NCBI RefSeq assembly: GCF_000952685.1
Contig: NZ_JYHV01000013.1
Span: 1-64,000, forward strand
DNA from: Stutzerimonas stutzeri
Lineage (GTDB): Bacteria; Pseudomonadota; Gammaproteobacteria; Pseudomonadales; Pseudomonadaceae
Direction: 5' to 3'
DNA: 64,000 nucleotides
Below the pieces are notes generated by a model. It was not told where the DNA came from. It worked only from the letters and a program-made list of their open reading frames with translations, and searched no databases. Numbering within the stretch: the stretch's first letter is position 1; every line of letters begins with the position of its first letter. Positions 28,486 through 37,929 of the stretch are shown here, one piece after another. A program made the translations under genes and the position numbers.

Positions 28486-29309
28486 TGCGAACCCTGAAAC
28501 TGGCCGACGGCGGTGTGGTCCCTGTGATCGGTCAGGGCACCTGGCACATGGGCGAGGATCCGGCCGAACGCGGCAACGAGGTGGCCGCGCTGCGCCTCGG
28601 CATCGAGCTGGGCATGACGCTCATCGATACCGCGGAGATGTACGGCGAGGGCGGCGCGGAAGAGGTGGTCGGCGAGGCGATCCGCAACCGCCGCGAGCGG
28701 GTTTTTCTAGTCAGCAAGGTCTATCCGCACAATGCCAGTCGCAAAGGCGTGCCGGAGGCCTGCGAACGTAGCCTGCGCCGGCTGGGCACCGAATGCATCG
28801 ACCTGTATCTGCTGCATTGGCGCGGTCAGTACCCGTTGGCGGAAACCGTCGAGGCGTTCGAGCGGCTCAAGGAGCAAGGCAAGATCCGCCGCTGGGGCGT
28901 GTCGAACTTCGATCTGGACGACATGCACGAGCTGGCCGCGCCCGCATGTGCGACCAATCAGGTCCTCTACAACCCAGACGAGCGGGGAATCGAATTCGAT
29001 CTGCTGCCCTGGTGTCAGGCCCAGGGCATGCCCGTCATGGCCTATTGTCCGTTGGGGCAGGGCGGTGCTCTGCTGCGCCATCCGGCTGTCATCGATGTCG
29101 CGCGTCGACACGGTGCGCAGCCCGCTCAGGTTGTGCTGGCCTGGGCCTTGCGCCAGCCCGGTGTGCTGGTAATACCCAAATCGGCCAACCCCAGTCACCT
29201 ACATTCCAACGCCTCGGCCGCTGAGCTGAAATTGACGGCCGAGAACCTGGCCATCCTCGATAGCGCCTTTCCACCACCGGCTCGCCGACAGCCGCTGCAG
29301 ATGGTTTGA
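28485..29309 (+). CDS. Aldo/keto reductase
   Basis: A cytoplasmic NAD(P)H-dependent reductase of 274 residues with a TIM-barrel fold. Catalytic Asp and Tyr appear in LIDTAEMYGEGGAEEVVGEA, the Lys in VFLVSKVYPHNASR and the His in IDLYLLHWRGQYP, giving the Asp-Tyr-Lys-His tetrad. The cofactor loop is VLVIPKSANPSHLHSN. It resembles the YeaE/AKR13-like subgroup. It is coupled to the VOC gene upstream; both would fit detoxification of reactive carbonyls, which is an inference from family habits. Confidence 0.92.
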   Translation: MRTLKLADGGVVPVIGQGTWHMGEDPAERGNEVAALRLGIELGMTLIDTAEMYGEGGAEEVVGEAIRNRRERVFLVSKVYPHNASRKGVPEACERSLRRLGTECIDLYLLHWRGQYPLAETVEAFERLKEQGKIRRWGVSNFDLDDMHELAAPACATNQVLYNPDERGIEFDLLPWCQAQGMPVMAYCPLGQGGALLRHPAVIDVARRHGAQPAQVVLAWALRQPGVLVIPKSANPSHLHSNASAAELKLTAENLAILDSAFPPPARRQPLQMV

Positions 29310-29389
29310 CTCTGGTTCCTTCGACGTAGGGAATGTTTGCCTCGCCGTGGCTGTCAGCTATGAACGACAGCAAATTCGGAGGAATGAGC

Positions 29390-30361
29390 ATGAGTGGGTC
29401 CAGACTCGAAGGTGCGCTGGTGGTCATAACCGGTGCGTCCAGCGGTATCGGCCGCGCCACTGCGCAGGCTTTCGCCCGCCAGCGAGCCCGCGTGGTGTTG
29501 GCCGCGCGTGACGACGAAGCATTGCAGGAGGCGGCCGAAGAATGCCGGGCGCTTGGCGGTGAAGCGCTTGTAGTGCCCACCGACATGACGCTCAGCGACT
29601 CCGTGGAGCAGTTAGCCAACGCTGCCGCCGAGTTCGGTCAGGGTCGCATCGATGTCTGGATCAACAACGCCGGCGTCGGCGCGGTCGGTGCGTTTGACGA
29701 GACGCCGCTGGATGCTCACGAACAGGTGGTGCAGACCGATCTGATTGGCTACTTGCGGGGCGCGCACGTGGTGTTGCCCTATTTCAAACAGCAGAACGGT
29801 GGTGTTCTGATCAATACCCTGTCGGTCGGTAGCTGGGTGCCGCAGCCGTTTGCGGTGGCCTATTCGGCCAGCAAGTTCGGCCTGCGCGGATTTTCCCATG
29901 CACTGCGCGGCGAGCTCGCGCAGTGGCCCGGCATTCATGTGTGCGATGTGTATCCCTCGGTGGTCGATACGCCCGGTTTCCGCGACGGCGGCAACTATGC
30001 CGGGCGTTCGCTGCAGCCGCCACCTCCACTCTGTGATCCCCGTCAGGTGGCCGACGCGATGGTCAGTCTGGCGCTGCATCCACGTCATACCACCTCGGTC
30101 GGCGCGATGGCGACGGTGCTGCGCTTCGCCCACTTCATCGTCCCGGGCTTCGATCGATTGTCGGGCCTATTGACCGGCGGTGCACTGCGTCGCGCAGATC
30201 GGGTGGCGCCGTCGTCAGGCAACCTGTTCCATCCCGCCCTGGGCCAACGGCGAGTCGATGGCGGCTGGCGGAGCAACCATTCCCGTCAGCACACCTTGCT
30301 GATGATGGGTGGAGTTGCGGCGGGTATGGTCGGGCTGCTGCTGTGCTGTCGCAAGCGCTGA
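29390..30361 (+). CDS. SDR-family oxidoreductase with C-terminal membrane anchor
   Basis: A short-chain dehydrogenase of 323 residues. The N-terminal Rossmann motif is VVITGASSGIGRATAQAFAR, the NNAG motif is in IDVWINNAGVGAVG and the catalytic Tyr-Lys pair is in FAVAYSASKFGLRGFSHALRGEL. It is about 70 residues longer than a classical SDR; the extension ends in a hydrophobic helix and Cys/Lys/Arg tail (LLMMGGVAAGMVGLLLCCRKR) that may anchor it to the inner membrane. The ATG at 29390 has GGAGG seven bases upstream, whereas the ATG at 29384 is too close to that site. The substrate is unknown. Confidence 0.87.
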   Translation: MSGSRLEGALVVITGASSGIGRATAQAFARQRARVVLAARDDEALQEAAEECRALGGEALVVPTDMTLSDSVEQLANAAAEFGQGRIDVWINNAGVGAVGAFDETPLDAHEQVVQTDLIGYLRGAHVVLPYFKQQNGGVLINTLSVGSWVPQPFAVAYSASKFGLRGFSHALRGELAQWPGIHVCDVYPSVVDTPGFRDGGNYAGRSLQPPPPLCDPRQVADAMVSLALHPRHTTSVGAMATVLRFAHFIVPGFDRLSGLLTGGALRRADRVAPSSGNLFHPALGQRRVDGGWRSNHSRQHTLLMMGGVAAGMVGLLLCCRKR

Positions 30362-30407
30362 TTCGATCCGGCCAATGGCTGGCCTGAGCGGCTGCTGAGG
30401 ACGAAGG

Positions 30408-31283
30408 TCAGCGAGACTCGGACAAGCAGTCCAGCGAACTCAGATCCTTGTGCAGATCTCCCAGCTGCGCCTCGAGATGGCGCCGCTGATCGGTGTCGGA
30501 TAGGGCGTAGAGATCGTTGACAAGGTCGAAGGCCGCCTGCTCGGTGCGGGCGAAGGCGTCTCGATAGTCTGTCGTCCAGAAGGATTCGCGATCTTGCAGT
30601 AGCTTCGCGATGCGGTTGTCGAAGCCCTCTTCGTGGCGTTTGGCGAGTGCTTCGCTCAGCGCTTGCTGCCATTGCGCACGGTTGGCCAGCCAGAATCGAT
30701 TTTGGTCGCCGAGCGTGTGCGCCCAGGCGAGGATGCGCTGCCGTTGCACCGCGTTGACGCTGCCCAACCATTGCTCGACGCGCTCAGTCATGCGCTGCGC
30801 GCGTTCGCGGATCTGCTGCTCCAGTGGAGGCTGCAGATACTTCTTCTCACGTTCGCGGCGATCTTTCGCAAAGGCCTCGCTGAGTTCGCTGATCTGCTCG
30901 TCATCGAGGTCGCGCAACATTTGCGTCGTGGTCGGGGTGATTTCCACGGCAATGGTTTGAATCGCCTGTTTCGCGCTCTGGTAGTGAGCCCGCAGCCTGG
31001 CTTCGTTAATGTCGCCTTGACCGACCTGGTTCTGGAGGCGCTCGATCGCCTCGAGATACGCGGGTAGCTGGGTACGGCAGTGCCAGCTCAGATGGTCGCG
31101 CAGCTGGGCCCGCAAGCGCTGCTGCTGGTCGCGATTCATGTCCAGGTAGTCGTTGAGTGACCAGGGAATCAGCAGATGTAGGTTGCGGTAGGCAAGGTTC
31201 ATGCGGCTGCAGCCGGCCAGGACCACGCAGACGGTGATCAGTAACAACAAGGCCTTACGGCCACACGCCTGACGGATATGCAT
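30408..31283 (-). CDS. DUF6279-family lipoprotein
   Basis: A predicted lipoprotein of 291 residues. A signal sequence (LLLLITVCVVLAGC) ends in a lipobox Cys, followed by SRMNLAYRNLHLLIPWSLNDYLDMNRDQQ, the characteristic start of DUF6279 proteins in Pseudomonas. The rest is almost entirely alpha-helical and rich in Gln, Arg and Glu, consistent with a periplasmic helical bundle. Function is unknown. The ATG at 31283 with GAGGG upstream is preferred to one at 31310. The following lipoprotein gene at 31443-31976 is upstream on the same strand. Confidence 0.8.
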   Translation of the reverse strand: MHIRQACGRKALLLLITVCVVLAGCSRMNLAYRNLHLLIPWSLNDYLDMNRDQQQRLRAQLRDHLSWHCRTQLPAYLEAIERLQNQVGQGDINEARLRAHYQSAKQAIQTIAVEITPTTTQMLRDLDDEQISELSEAFAKDRREREKKYLQPPLEQQIRERAQRMTERVEQWLGSVNAVQRQRILAWAHTLGDQNRFWLANRAQWQQALSEALAKRHEEGFDNRIAKLLQDRESFWTTDYRDAFARTEQAAFDLVNDLYALSDTDQRRHLEAQLGDLHKDLSSLDCLSESR

Positions 31284-31442
31284 CGGAGCCCTCGTTTTGC
31301 CATCAGCCAAAACGGCGATATCGCTTGTTCAGTAGAACAGCGGAGCGCCGCGGCAGTTCGGACTGACGCAGCAGCGCGGATGCCGGTTGTGACGGGCGGT
31401 GAACAGGAGCAGAGGGGCGGTGGCTGCGTCCCGATGGTCGGG

Positions 31443-31976
31443 TTACGGGCACCGGTTGGCGCAGGGGTCGATTCGCTCGGGTATCGGCGGTGGCGGTTCG
31501 ACCAGCTCGGAGACCAGCTCCAGAGCCTTGTCGAAGGAAGGGTAGCCGCTTTGCGCGACATCCAGTTCCGAGTAAGCCTGACGGTACTGCTCTGCCTTGG
31601 CCGTGTCGCGCTCCTCGAGCAAATAGGGCTCCTGGTAGATCTTGTAAAGCAGCGCGATGGCATGCGGATGGCCTTTGGCTCGCGCTTTTTCGAGCAGGCG
31701 CAGCACCTCGGCCGGCTGCGGGCCCTGACGAATCATCAGCAAGGCCTGATAAAACTCGATCTCACCGCGCTCATCAAGACGGGCGCTGCGCTGGAGCAGC
31801 GCATCGGCGAGCTCGTAGCCCCCTTCGTCGCCGATGGCGATAAGGATTTTCGCCTGCAACAGATCATTCTGATAGAGCAGCCGCTCCGCGCGGCAGCCGC
31901 TGTCGGTCTGATCACAGGGCTGAGAGGCACAGCCACCCAGGGCCAAGAGCAGTCCGATCATCAGTGCATTCTTCAT
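31443..31976 (-). CDS. Hypothetical lipoprotein with TPR/Sel1-like helices
   Basis: A predicted lipoprotein of 177 residues; the lipobox is LGGC (Cys16). The mature part begins with a Cys-containing stretch (SQPCDQTDSGCRAERLL) and continues as paired helices (YELADALLQRSARLDERGEIEFYQALLMI, LRLLEKARAKGHPHAIALLYKIY) that resemble Sel1/TPR repeats. The C-terminus is Pro-rich (EPPPPIPERIDPCANRCP) with two Cys. No specific family is recognised. It sits between a periplasmic binding protein gene and the DUF6279 lipoprotein gene, all on the minus strand, but spacing does not prove an operon. Confidence 0.7.
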   Translation of the reverse strand: MKNALMIGLLLALGGCASQPCDQTDSGCRAERLLYQNDLLQAKILIAIGDEGGYELADALLQRSARLDERGEIEFYQALLMIRQGPQPAEVLRLLEKARAKGHPHAIALLYKIYQEPYLLEERDTAKAEQYRQAYSELDVAQSGYPSFDKALELVSELVEPPPPIPERIDPCANRCP

Positions 31977-32054
31977 TGCTGCCTTGTTCTCTTGATTATT
32001 TAGGTGGGTCAGCGCGTGTTCTGACCTGCAAGTTCCCGTTCTGTTCAGCCTGTT

Positions 32055-32816
32055 TCAGCTTTCACTGGCGATGGGCTTGAGGCCGTACTCAAACAGGAGG
32101 ATCTGCCACTCGGGATTGGTCGGCAAGGTGGCGAGGAAGTTGTCTAGGTAGTCGACGACGGCCTTGCCAGGTGCGCCGTTGATGAGCAGGTGTCGCGCGA
32201 ATTTGTACAACGGGGTGGCCGAAACATATAGATCCCTGAGCTGTTGCTCTTTGCGGTAGTAGAGCAGGGTTGAACGCGGGATCAGCAAGGTGTTGATGCG
32301 CCCCGAGAGGAGCTTCTGAATATTTTGCTGGTCTGTCTGAACATCCTGGCGGGTGATCGCACCGCTGGCGATGTCTTCATCCAATTCCGCGTATCGATGC
32401 CCCAGCACGCCCCCCAGGACGAGGCCGTGCAGCGACTCGGGGCCTTCGTATTCAAAGGGGGCATCAGGTAGTGAGACGAAATCCTGTTGGTCAATCAGCA
32501 AAGGTTGCGACCATTTCCCATTGGCTTTTTGCGCGTCAGTGAAGAAGCTTGGCGTGGCCCAGAGCAGGACGCCGGGGCGCTTTCGGACGAGGTGCACATC
32601 CACACGTTTGCGCGGTAATTGCACCAGTTCGAAGCGAAATCGGTTGCGATTGCCTAGATCCTTGTTGAGCAAGTCGACGAATGCGTGCGAAAGGCCCTGA
32701 GCGTTGTCGAGGATGAAAGGCGGCGATAAATGATAGGTCCACACTTCGATTCGCTGTTGCGCCCGACAGATCAGGGGCAACAGAACGAACATGAGCACCA
32801 GAACGAGTCTCTGCAT
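32055..32816 (-). CDS. Periplasmic substrate-binding protein (SBP family 3-like)
   Basis: A secreted protein of 253 residues with a signal peptide (1 to about 19, ending LICRAQQ) and the two-lobed fold of family 3 solute-binding proteins: RIEVWTYHLSPPFILDNAQGLSHAFVDLLNK at the start and a hinge/second-lobe region LLSGRINTLLIPRSTLLYYR. No ABC permease or ATPase gene is adjacent, so it may be an orphan binding protein or a sensor-type domain rather than part of a transporter. AAGG before the ATG supports the start. Confidence 0.78.
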   Translation of the reverse strand: MQRLVLVLMFVLLPLICRAQQRIEVWTYHLSPPFILDNAQGLSHAFVDLLNKDLGNRNRFRFELVQLPRKRVDVHLVRKRPGVLLWATPSFFTDAQKANGKWSQPLLIDQQDFVSLPDAPFEYEGPESLHGLVLGGVLGHRYAELDEDIASGAITRQDVQTDQQNIQKLLSGRINTLLIPRSTLLYYRKEQQLRDLYVSATPLYKFARHLLINGAPGKAVVDYLDNFLATLPTNPEWQILLFEYGLKPIASES

Positions 32817-32963
32817 GGCGAACCTTTACGACGGGGTGGCGAAGCGGTTGGCCAAGGCTCGATGTTGCGACCCGTGGGTGGCTTCTGTCCGTTTCCATTC
32901 CACCAGCATAGCTGAGCGGCCAAAAGGCGCGAGCAGCCGGCGCTATACCAGACGGGCTGCTTG

Positions 32964-33686
32964 CTAGAAGCGCTCGTGCTCGCCGAGAAAGCGCCATTCG
33001 CCGATCGGGAGCTTAGCCATCGACAGGCGCCCGATGCGGATGCGCTTGCAACTGAGCATTTGCACGCCGATGGCTTCGCACAGCTGGCGCAAATCGCCGG
33101 CTTGCGGTGCCTTGAGCACGATGCGCAGGCGAGTCTCGTTCTGCCAGCTGGCCTTGGCTTTGGGCAGGACCCTGCCGCGATGGCCAATGCCTTTGGCCAG
33201 CAGCGCCAGGCCGCCTTCCTCGGGTTCGCCGGCCACTTCGACGATGTACTCCTGCTCCAGCCTGTCCCGGGGATCGGCCAGCTTGCGGATCACTTCGCGC
33301 TGCTGACTGAACACGACCAGTCCACTGGCATCCGGCTCGAGCGCTAGCAAGGCGGTCTGACGAGCAAGATGACGGTCGCGCGGCAAGAAACGTGCATCGT
33401 CGCCAGACCAGTGACTGGCCTTGGCGAGCTGCACCTGGGCACTGGCGGGGTCCGTGGCGGTGGGTTGGCCGGCTGGCTTGTGCAGCAGCAACGTGACCGG
33501 CGGCACTTCGGCCGCGACCGCGCCGGGCAGGAGCTCGATCTGCTGGTCGTCGACCTTGAAATAGGGGGCTTCGATGATTTGACCATCGACGCTGACCCAG
33601 CCGCCCTCGATATACAGCTCGGCCTCGCGCCGGGAACAGCCCAGTTGCTCGGCGAGGCGTTTGGACAAGCGTACAGGGTCGGTCAT
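32964..33686 (-). CDS. RsuA/RluF-like rRNA pseudouridine synthase, altered active site
   Basis: A protein of 240 residues with an N-terminal S4 RNA-binding domain (residues 5-50: RLSKRLAEQLGCSRREAELYIEGGWVSVDG) and a pseudouridine-synthase domain. In this family the catalytic Asp lies in a motif like GRLDKDTEGLLLL. Here the aligned segment is LALEPDASGLVVF, with Glu117 at the position of the Asp, and the usual K-x-Y nearby reads Q-E-Y. It could be a binding protein without catalysis or a divergent enzyme. The ATG at 33686 begins the S4 domain; the frame is open further upstream, but that part is low-complexity basic sequence. Confidence 0.82.
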   Translation of the reverse strand: MTDPVRLSKRLAEQLGCSRREAELYIEGGWVSVDGQIIEAPYFKVDDQQIELLPGAVAAEVPPVTLLLHKPAGQPTATDPASAQVQLAKASHWSGDDARFLPRDRHLARQTALLALEPDASGLVVFSQQREVIRKLADPRDRLEQEYIVEVAGEPEEGGLALLAKGIGHRGRVLPKAKASWQNETRLRIVLKAPQAGDLRQLCEAIGVQMLSCKRIRIGRLSMAKLPIGEWRFLGEHERF

Positions 33687-33792
33687 GGATATCTCGGATG
33701 TCGCGGTGGGAAACCTAGCGAGCCACTGCGGTACGGCAATGACAGCGGAAGCTCGCTTGTCGGTCAGGTGTTGCGGGTTGCTGCTTGGCTTT

Positions 33793-33978
33793 TTATTTCT
33801 TGCTGATGGTGATTTGCCGCGATGGGCCTTGGGTCTGGCCGCTGACGCCGTTGGGGATCTTCTGAACTTCGCCACCGGCCTTCAGGAAGGCGGCCATCTG
33901 AGCGGCCAAAGACTGGCTGGTTTCGCTGGCGGGTTCGGGCTTGCGTTTGGCGGATGTAGTCTTGGAGGCCATCGTCAT
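33793..33978 (-). CDS. Small basic protein of unknown function (61 aa)
   Basis: A short protein starting MTMASKTTSAKRKPE, followed by a Ser/Glu/Gln stretch, one predicted helix (SLAAQMAAFLKAGGEVQKI) and a Gly/Ser/Gln-rich tail ending RQITISKK. No signal peptide, membrane segment or known domain is seen. The sequence resembles short conserved Pseudomonas proteins without assigned function. The ATG at 33978 has AAAGGA five bases upstream. It lies 106 bp upstream of the pseudouridine-synthase-like gene on the same strand. Confidence 0.65.
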   Translation of the reverse strand: MTMASKTTSAKRKPEPASETSQSLAAQMAAFLKAGGEVQKIPNGVSGQTQGPSRQITISKK

Positions 33979-34121
33979 CTGGTTCCTTTGGTCAGTCGAA
34001 CCGGACATTATACAGATCTGGCTAATTTTTGTTCGATTTTCATGGGTACCAATTGGCTGAAGCGTTTTTCTTCGTCCATGGTCTTCATTGAATGATTGCC
34101 GTCACGTTCGGAGAGTTAACC

Positions 34122-35270
34122 ATGTTGCGCTATATCCGCATCGGCCTTGCAGGCTGTTTCGTCTTGACCTGTTCCATGCCAATTCTCGCTGAAATGGAAT
34201 ATTTCGACAGCGAGCGAGGCCGCGTCACGGTGGAAACCGTCGCCAGTGATCTGGAGCACCCCTGGGCCGTGGCTTTTCTTCCGGACGGCAAAGGCATGTT
34301 GGTCACCGAGCGGCCTGGCAGGCTACGCGTCATCGAGCGTGACGGGCGGTTATCCGAGCCGCTCGCTGGCGTGCCGGACGTCTATGCGCGCGGGCAGGGT
34401 GGGTTGCTGGACGTGCGCTTGTCTCCCGATTTTCGGCAGGATCGGCTGGTCTATCTCAGCTATGCCGAGGCGGGAGAGAACGGTAAAGCCGGCACGACCG
34501 TGGGGCGCGGCCGGTTGACAGATGATCTGAACGCCTTGGAAGGCTTCACCGTGATCTTCCGGCAGCAGCCGAAGCTGTCCACAGGCATTCATTTCGGCTC
34601 ACGGCTGGTTTTCGATGATGAGGGCCATCTTTTCATCGCGCTGGGTGAAAACAACCAGCGGCCCACCGCCCAGGATCTCGACAAGCTTCAGGGCAAGCTG
34701 GTGCGGATCTACCCCGACGGCAAGGTTCCGGACGATAACCCCTTCGTGACCACCCAGGACGCTCGTCCGGAGATCTGGTCCTACGGCCATCGCAATCAGC
34801 AGGGCGCCGCGATCAACCCCTGGACGGGTGAGCTCTGGACTCACGAACACGGTCCACGCGGTGGCGATGAGATCAACATTCCAAAGCCAGGGCTCAACTA
34901 TGGTTGGCCGCTGGCGACCTACGGCATCAACTACGGCGGCCAACCGATTCCCGAAGCCAAGGGGGAGAAAGCGGCGGGAACCGAGCCACCGCATCACGTA
35001 TGGAAACGCTCGCCGGCGATCAGCGGCATGGCGTTCTACGATGCACAACGCTTCCCCGAATGGCAGCGCAACCTGTTCATCGGCGCGCTGGTGGACCAGT
35101 CGCTGATCCGTTTGCAACTCAATGGCGATAAGGTCACCCACGACGAGCGATTGCTGAAGGACATGGGTGCACGAATACGTGATGTCCGCTTGGGCCCTGA
35201 TGGCTTTCTATACCTGCTGACCGACTCGCCAAGCGGAAAACTCTTACGGGTCGGGCTGAGCGCGAAGTGA
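34122..35270 (+). CDS. PQQ-dependent aldose sugar dehydrogenase (YliI/Asd-like)
   Basis: A periplasmic beta-propeller protein of 382 residues. A signal peptide (about 1-23) precedes the GSDH-type core: VASDLEHPWAVAFLPDGKGMLVTERPGRLRVI, GGLLDVRLSPDF, GSRLVFDDEGHLFIALGENN, EIWSYGHRNQQGAAINPWTGELWTHEHGPRGGDEIN and RIRDVRLGPDGFLYLLTD. This is the pattern of soluble aldose dehydrogenases such as E. coli YliI, which use PQQ and Ca. The ATG at 34122 has GGAGA eight bases upstream. It precedes gcd by 171 bp, so two PQQ-dependent sugar oxidases lie side by side. Confidence 0.92.
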   Translation: MLRYIRIGLAGCFVLTCSMPILAEMEYFDSERGRVTVETVASDLEHPWAVAFLPDGKGMLVTERPGRLRVIERDGRLSEPLAGVPDVYARGQGGLLDVRLSPDFRQDRLVYLSYAEAGENGKAGTTVGRGRLTDDLNALEGFTVIFRQQPKLSTGIHFGSRLVFDDEGHLFIALGENNQRPTAQDLDKLQGKLVRIYPDGKVPDDNPFVTTQDARPEIWSYGHRNQQGAAINPWTGELWTHEHGPRGGDEINIPKPGLNYGWPLATYGINYGGQPIPEAKGEKAAGTEPPHHVWKRSPAISGMAFYDAQRFPEWQRNLFIGALVDQSLIRLQLNGDKVTHDERLLKDMGARIRDVRLGPDGFLYLLTDSPSGKLLRVGLSAK

Positions 35271-35441
35271 AACGGATGCCCTGATTCGGTTTTGCCAGGG
35301 AGCGTTCTCGCCGACCGCCGGTCCACTGTAGTGCCGGACGATTCCGGATCGCCGGCTGCATCTTGGCCGTCTGCAGGAGAGGCTCGCGACAGGATCGTCG
35401 TATCGCCATCTCCAGGCCTGACACACGGATAGGAGGAAAGA

Positions 35442-37775
35442 GTGGCGGTCGTCATCAGTGCTGTCTTGTGCATCATCCTGGGCTTGGTGCTCGCCGTTGG
35501 TGGTTGGAAAATCATCACGCTTGGCGGGACCTGGTATTTCGCGGTGCTTGCGGTGGGCTTTTTGCTGACCGGCATGTTGCTGCTGGCTAGACGTCGTGCG
35601 GCGTTGTGGGTCTACGCGCTGGTGATGTTTGGCGCCTTGGGTTGGGCGCTCTACGAGGTGGGCTTCGACTGGTGGCAGCTGGCGCCACGCGGCAGCATCG
35701 TCGCGCCGCTGGGTTTGTGGTTGTTGATGCCTTGGGTCGCCCAGCGGTTGGGTTGGCAGCATTTCGGTGCGCGAGCCTGGGGTGGCAGTGCGCTGCCGCT
35801 GATGTTGGCGGTTCTGCTCTGGGGCGCCGCAGCGGTGCAAGCGATCTCCAGCGACAGCCACGACATCAGGGGCATGCTGCCGCAACCGCTGGCGGCAGCA
35901 CCTGCCGGCGAGGGCCCCGCTGTCGCCGACGGTGAATGGCATGCCTACGGCCGTACCCAGCATGGCACGCGTTATTCCCCACTGGCGCAGCTAACGCCGA
36001 GCAATGTCGATCGGCTGGAGAAGATCTGGGAGTTCAATACCGGCGATCGTCGCCGCCCCAGCGATCCGGAGGAAACCACCTATGAAGTCACCCCGCTGAA
36101 GATCGATGACAGTCTATATATCTGCACGCCGCATAATTTCGTCATCGCTCTGGACGCCGACACCGGGCAGGAGCGTTGGCGCTTCGATCCACAGGTCCCG
36201 GACTCGGTCAATCGTCAGCATCTCACCTGTCGTGGGCTGTCCTATCACATCAGTGATGCGCCCGCTGGCGAGCAGGCCTGTCGGCAGCGGCTGTTCATGC
36301 CGACCGCAGACGCACGGCTGATCGCGCTGGATGCCAAAACAGGGCGGGTATGCCCGGAATTCGGTCGCAATGGCGCGGTGAATCTATGGGCGAACATGCC
36401 GAACGTGAAAGAGGGCTTTTATTACTCCACCTCGCCGCCGGTGGTCGCCAACGGTCTGGTGATCATCGGCGGCGCGGTCAACGACAACGTTTCGACCACC
36501 GAACCGTCCGGTGTGGTACGTGCCTACGATGCCATTACGGGCGAGCTGAAGTGGAACTGGGACCCGGGTAATCCGCAACAGACCCAGCCGATCGCCGAGG
36601 GCGAAACCTACAGCGAAAGCACACCGAACAGCTGGAGCATTTCCAGCGCCGACGAGGCGTTGGGGTTGGTCTACGTGCCGCTGGGCAATCAGGTGCCGGA
36701 CCAGTGGGGTGGCAATCGTAGCGAGAACAGCGAGCGTTTCTCCTCCTCGATCGTTGCCCTCGATCTCGATACCGGCGAGCTGCGCTGGGTATTCCAGACG
36801 GTGCATCACGATCTCTGGGACATGGACGTACCGGCGCAACCGAGTCTGGTCGATATCGATACGGACAATGGACCGGTCCCGGCGCTGGTCGCACCGACCA
36901 AGCAGGGCGACATCTATGTGCTGGATCGCCGCACCGGTGAACCGATTCTACCGGTCCGTGAAGTGCCTGCGCCGCAGGGCGCCGCCGAAGGGGACTGGGC
37001 CGCTCCGACCCAGCCGGTGTCGGCGCTGTCCTACGAGCCGCCCGTGCTGCAGGGCAAGGATCTCTGGGGGGCCACCTTCATCGATCAGATGATGTGTCAT
37101 ATCCAGTTCCACTCGCTGCGCTACGAGGGCCGCTATACGCCGCCATCGACCCAGGGCACCTTGGTGCATCCGGGTAACTTCGGCGTCTTCAACTGGGGTG
37201 GCGTAGCGGTCGATCCGGTTAGACAGATGGTGTTCAGTACGCCGGCCTATCTGCCGTTCACCTCGACCTTGATTCCCCGTGAGAACGACCGCAAGACCTA
37301 TGTTTCCGATAGTGAGCCGCATCTCAACGAGAATTTCGGCGCGCCCTTCGCGGTTGAGCTCAAACCCTTCGTTTCGCCGATCGGCCTGCCTTGCATCGCG
37401 CCGCCTTGGGGGTATGTCGCCGGCGCCGATCTGCGCACCGGCAAGACCCACTGGATGCGCAAGAACGGCACCGTGCGGGATCGGGCGCCTATTCCCCTAC
37501 CGTTCAAGATGGGTGTGCCGAGTCTCGGCGGACCGATGCTCACAGCCGGTGGGGTGGCGTTCCTGAGTGGCACGCTGGATTACTACCTGCGCGCCTATGA
37601 CGTCACCACCGGCAAGGAGCTGGGCAAGTGGCGGTTGCCAGCAGGCGGACAGGCAACGCCAATGAGCTATCTGAGTCGCTCAGGCCGGCAAATGGTGGTA
37701 GTGGTCGCTGGCGGCCATGGCTCCCTCGGGACCAAGGCCGGTGACTCGGTCATAGCCTATGCCTTGCCACGATAG
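35442..37775 (+). CDS. gcd: Membrane-bound PQQ glucose dehydrogenase
   Basis: A quinoprotein of 777 residues that oxidises glucose to gluconolactone in the periplasm and reduces ubiquinone. The first 150 residues carry about five membrane helices (VVISAVLCIILGLVLAVGGW, then three more), followed by the eight-bladed propeller from about residue 165: DGEWHAYGRTQHGTRYSPLAQLTPSNVDRLEKIWEF, GQERWRFDP and DLWDMDVPAQPSLVDI. The length agrees with Gcd (about 800). The start is GTG at 35442 with a perfect AGGAGG five bases upstream. No pqq biosynthesis gene is found in the window. Confidence 0.95.
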   Translation: MAVVISAVLCIILGLVLAVGGWKIITLGGTWYFAVLAVGFLLTGMLLLARRRAALWVYALVMFGALGWALYEVGFDWWQLAPRGSIVAPLGLWLLMPWVAQRLGWQHFGARAWGGSALPLMLAVLLWGAAAVQAISSDSHDIRGMLPQPLAAAPAGEGPAVADGEWHAYGRTQHGTRYSPLAQLTPSNVDRLEKIWEFNTGDRRRPSDPEETTYEVTPLKIDDSLYICTPHNFVIALDADTGQERWRFDPQVPDSVNRQHLTCRGLSYHISDAPAGEQACRQRLFMPTADARLIALDAKTGRVCPEFGRNGAVNLWANMPNVKEGFYYSTSPPVVANGLVIIGGAVNDNVSTTEPSGVVRAYDAITGELKWNWDPGNPQQTQPIAEGETYSESTPNSWSISSADEALGLVYVPLGNQVPDQWGGNRSENSERFSSSIVALDLDTGELRWVFQTVHHDLWDMDVPAQPSLVDIDTDNGPVPALVAPTKQGDIYVLDRRTGEPILPVREVPAPQGAAEGDWAAPTQPVSALSYEPPVLQGKDLWGATFIDQMMCHIQFHSLRYEGRYTPPSTQGTLVHPGNFGVFNWGGVAVDPVRQMVFSTPAYLPFTSTLIPRENDRKTYVSDSEPHLNENFGAPFAVELKPFVSPIGLPCIAPPWGYVAGADLRTGKTHWMRKNGTVRDRAPIPLPFKMGVPSLGGPMLTAGGVAFLSGTLDYYLRAYDVTTGKELGKWRLPAGGQATPMSYLSRSGRQMVVVVAGGHGSLGTKAGDSVIAYALPR

Positions 37776-37929
37776 CCGGCGTGGCGAATCTGGTCAGAGC
37801 GGGGCCCGATCAGCACCCGGTGGCTGGGCCTCGCTTGTCATTCACGGGGCGATTCGGCTGGCCGTCGTGGCGCGCTCGCATCCTGCGGCCTGTTAGAATC
37901 GCCGCCTTCGACTCACAGGATTGTTCACC

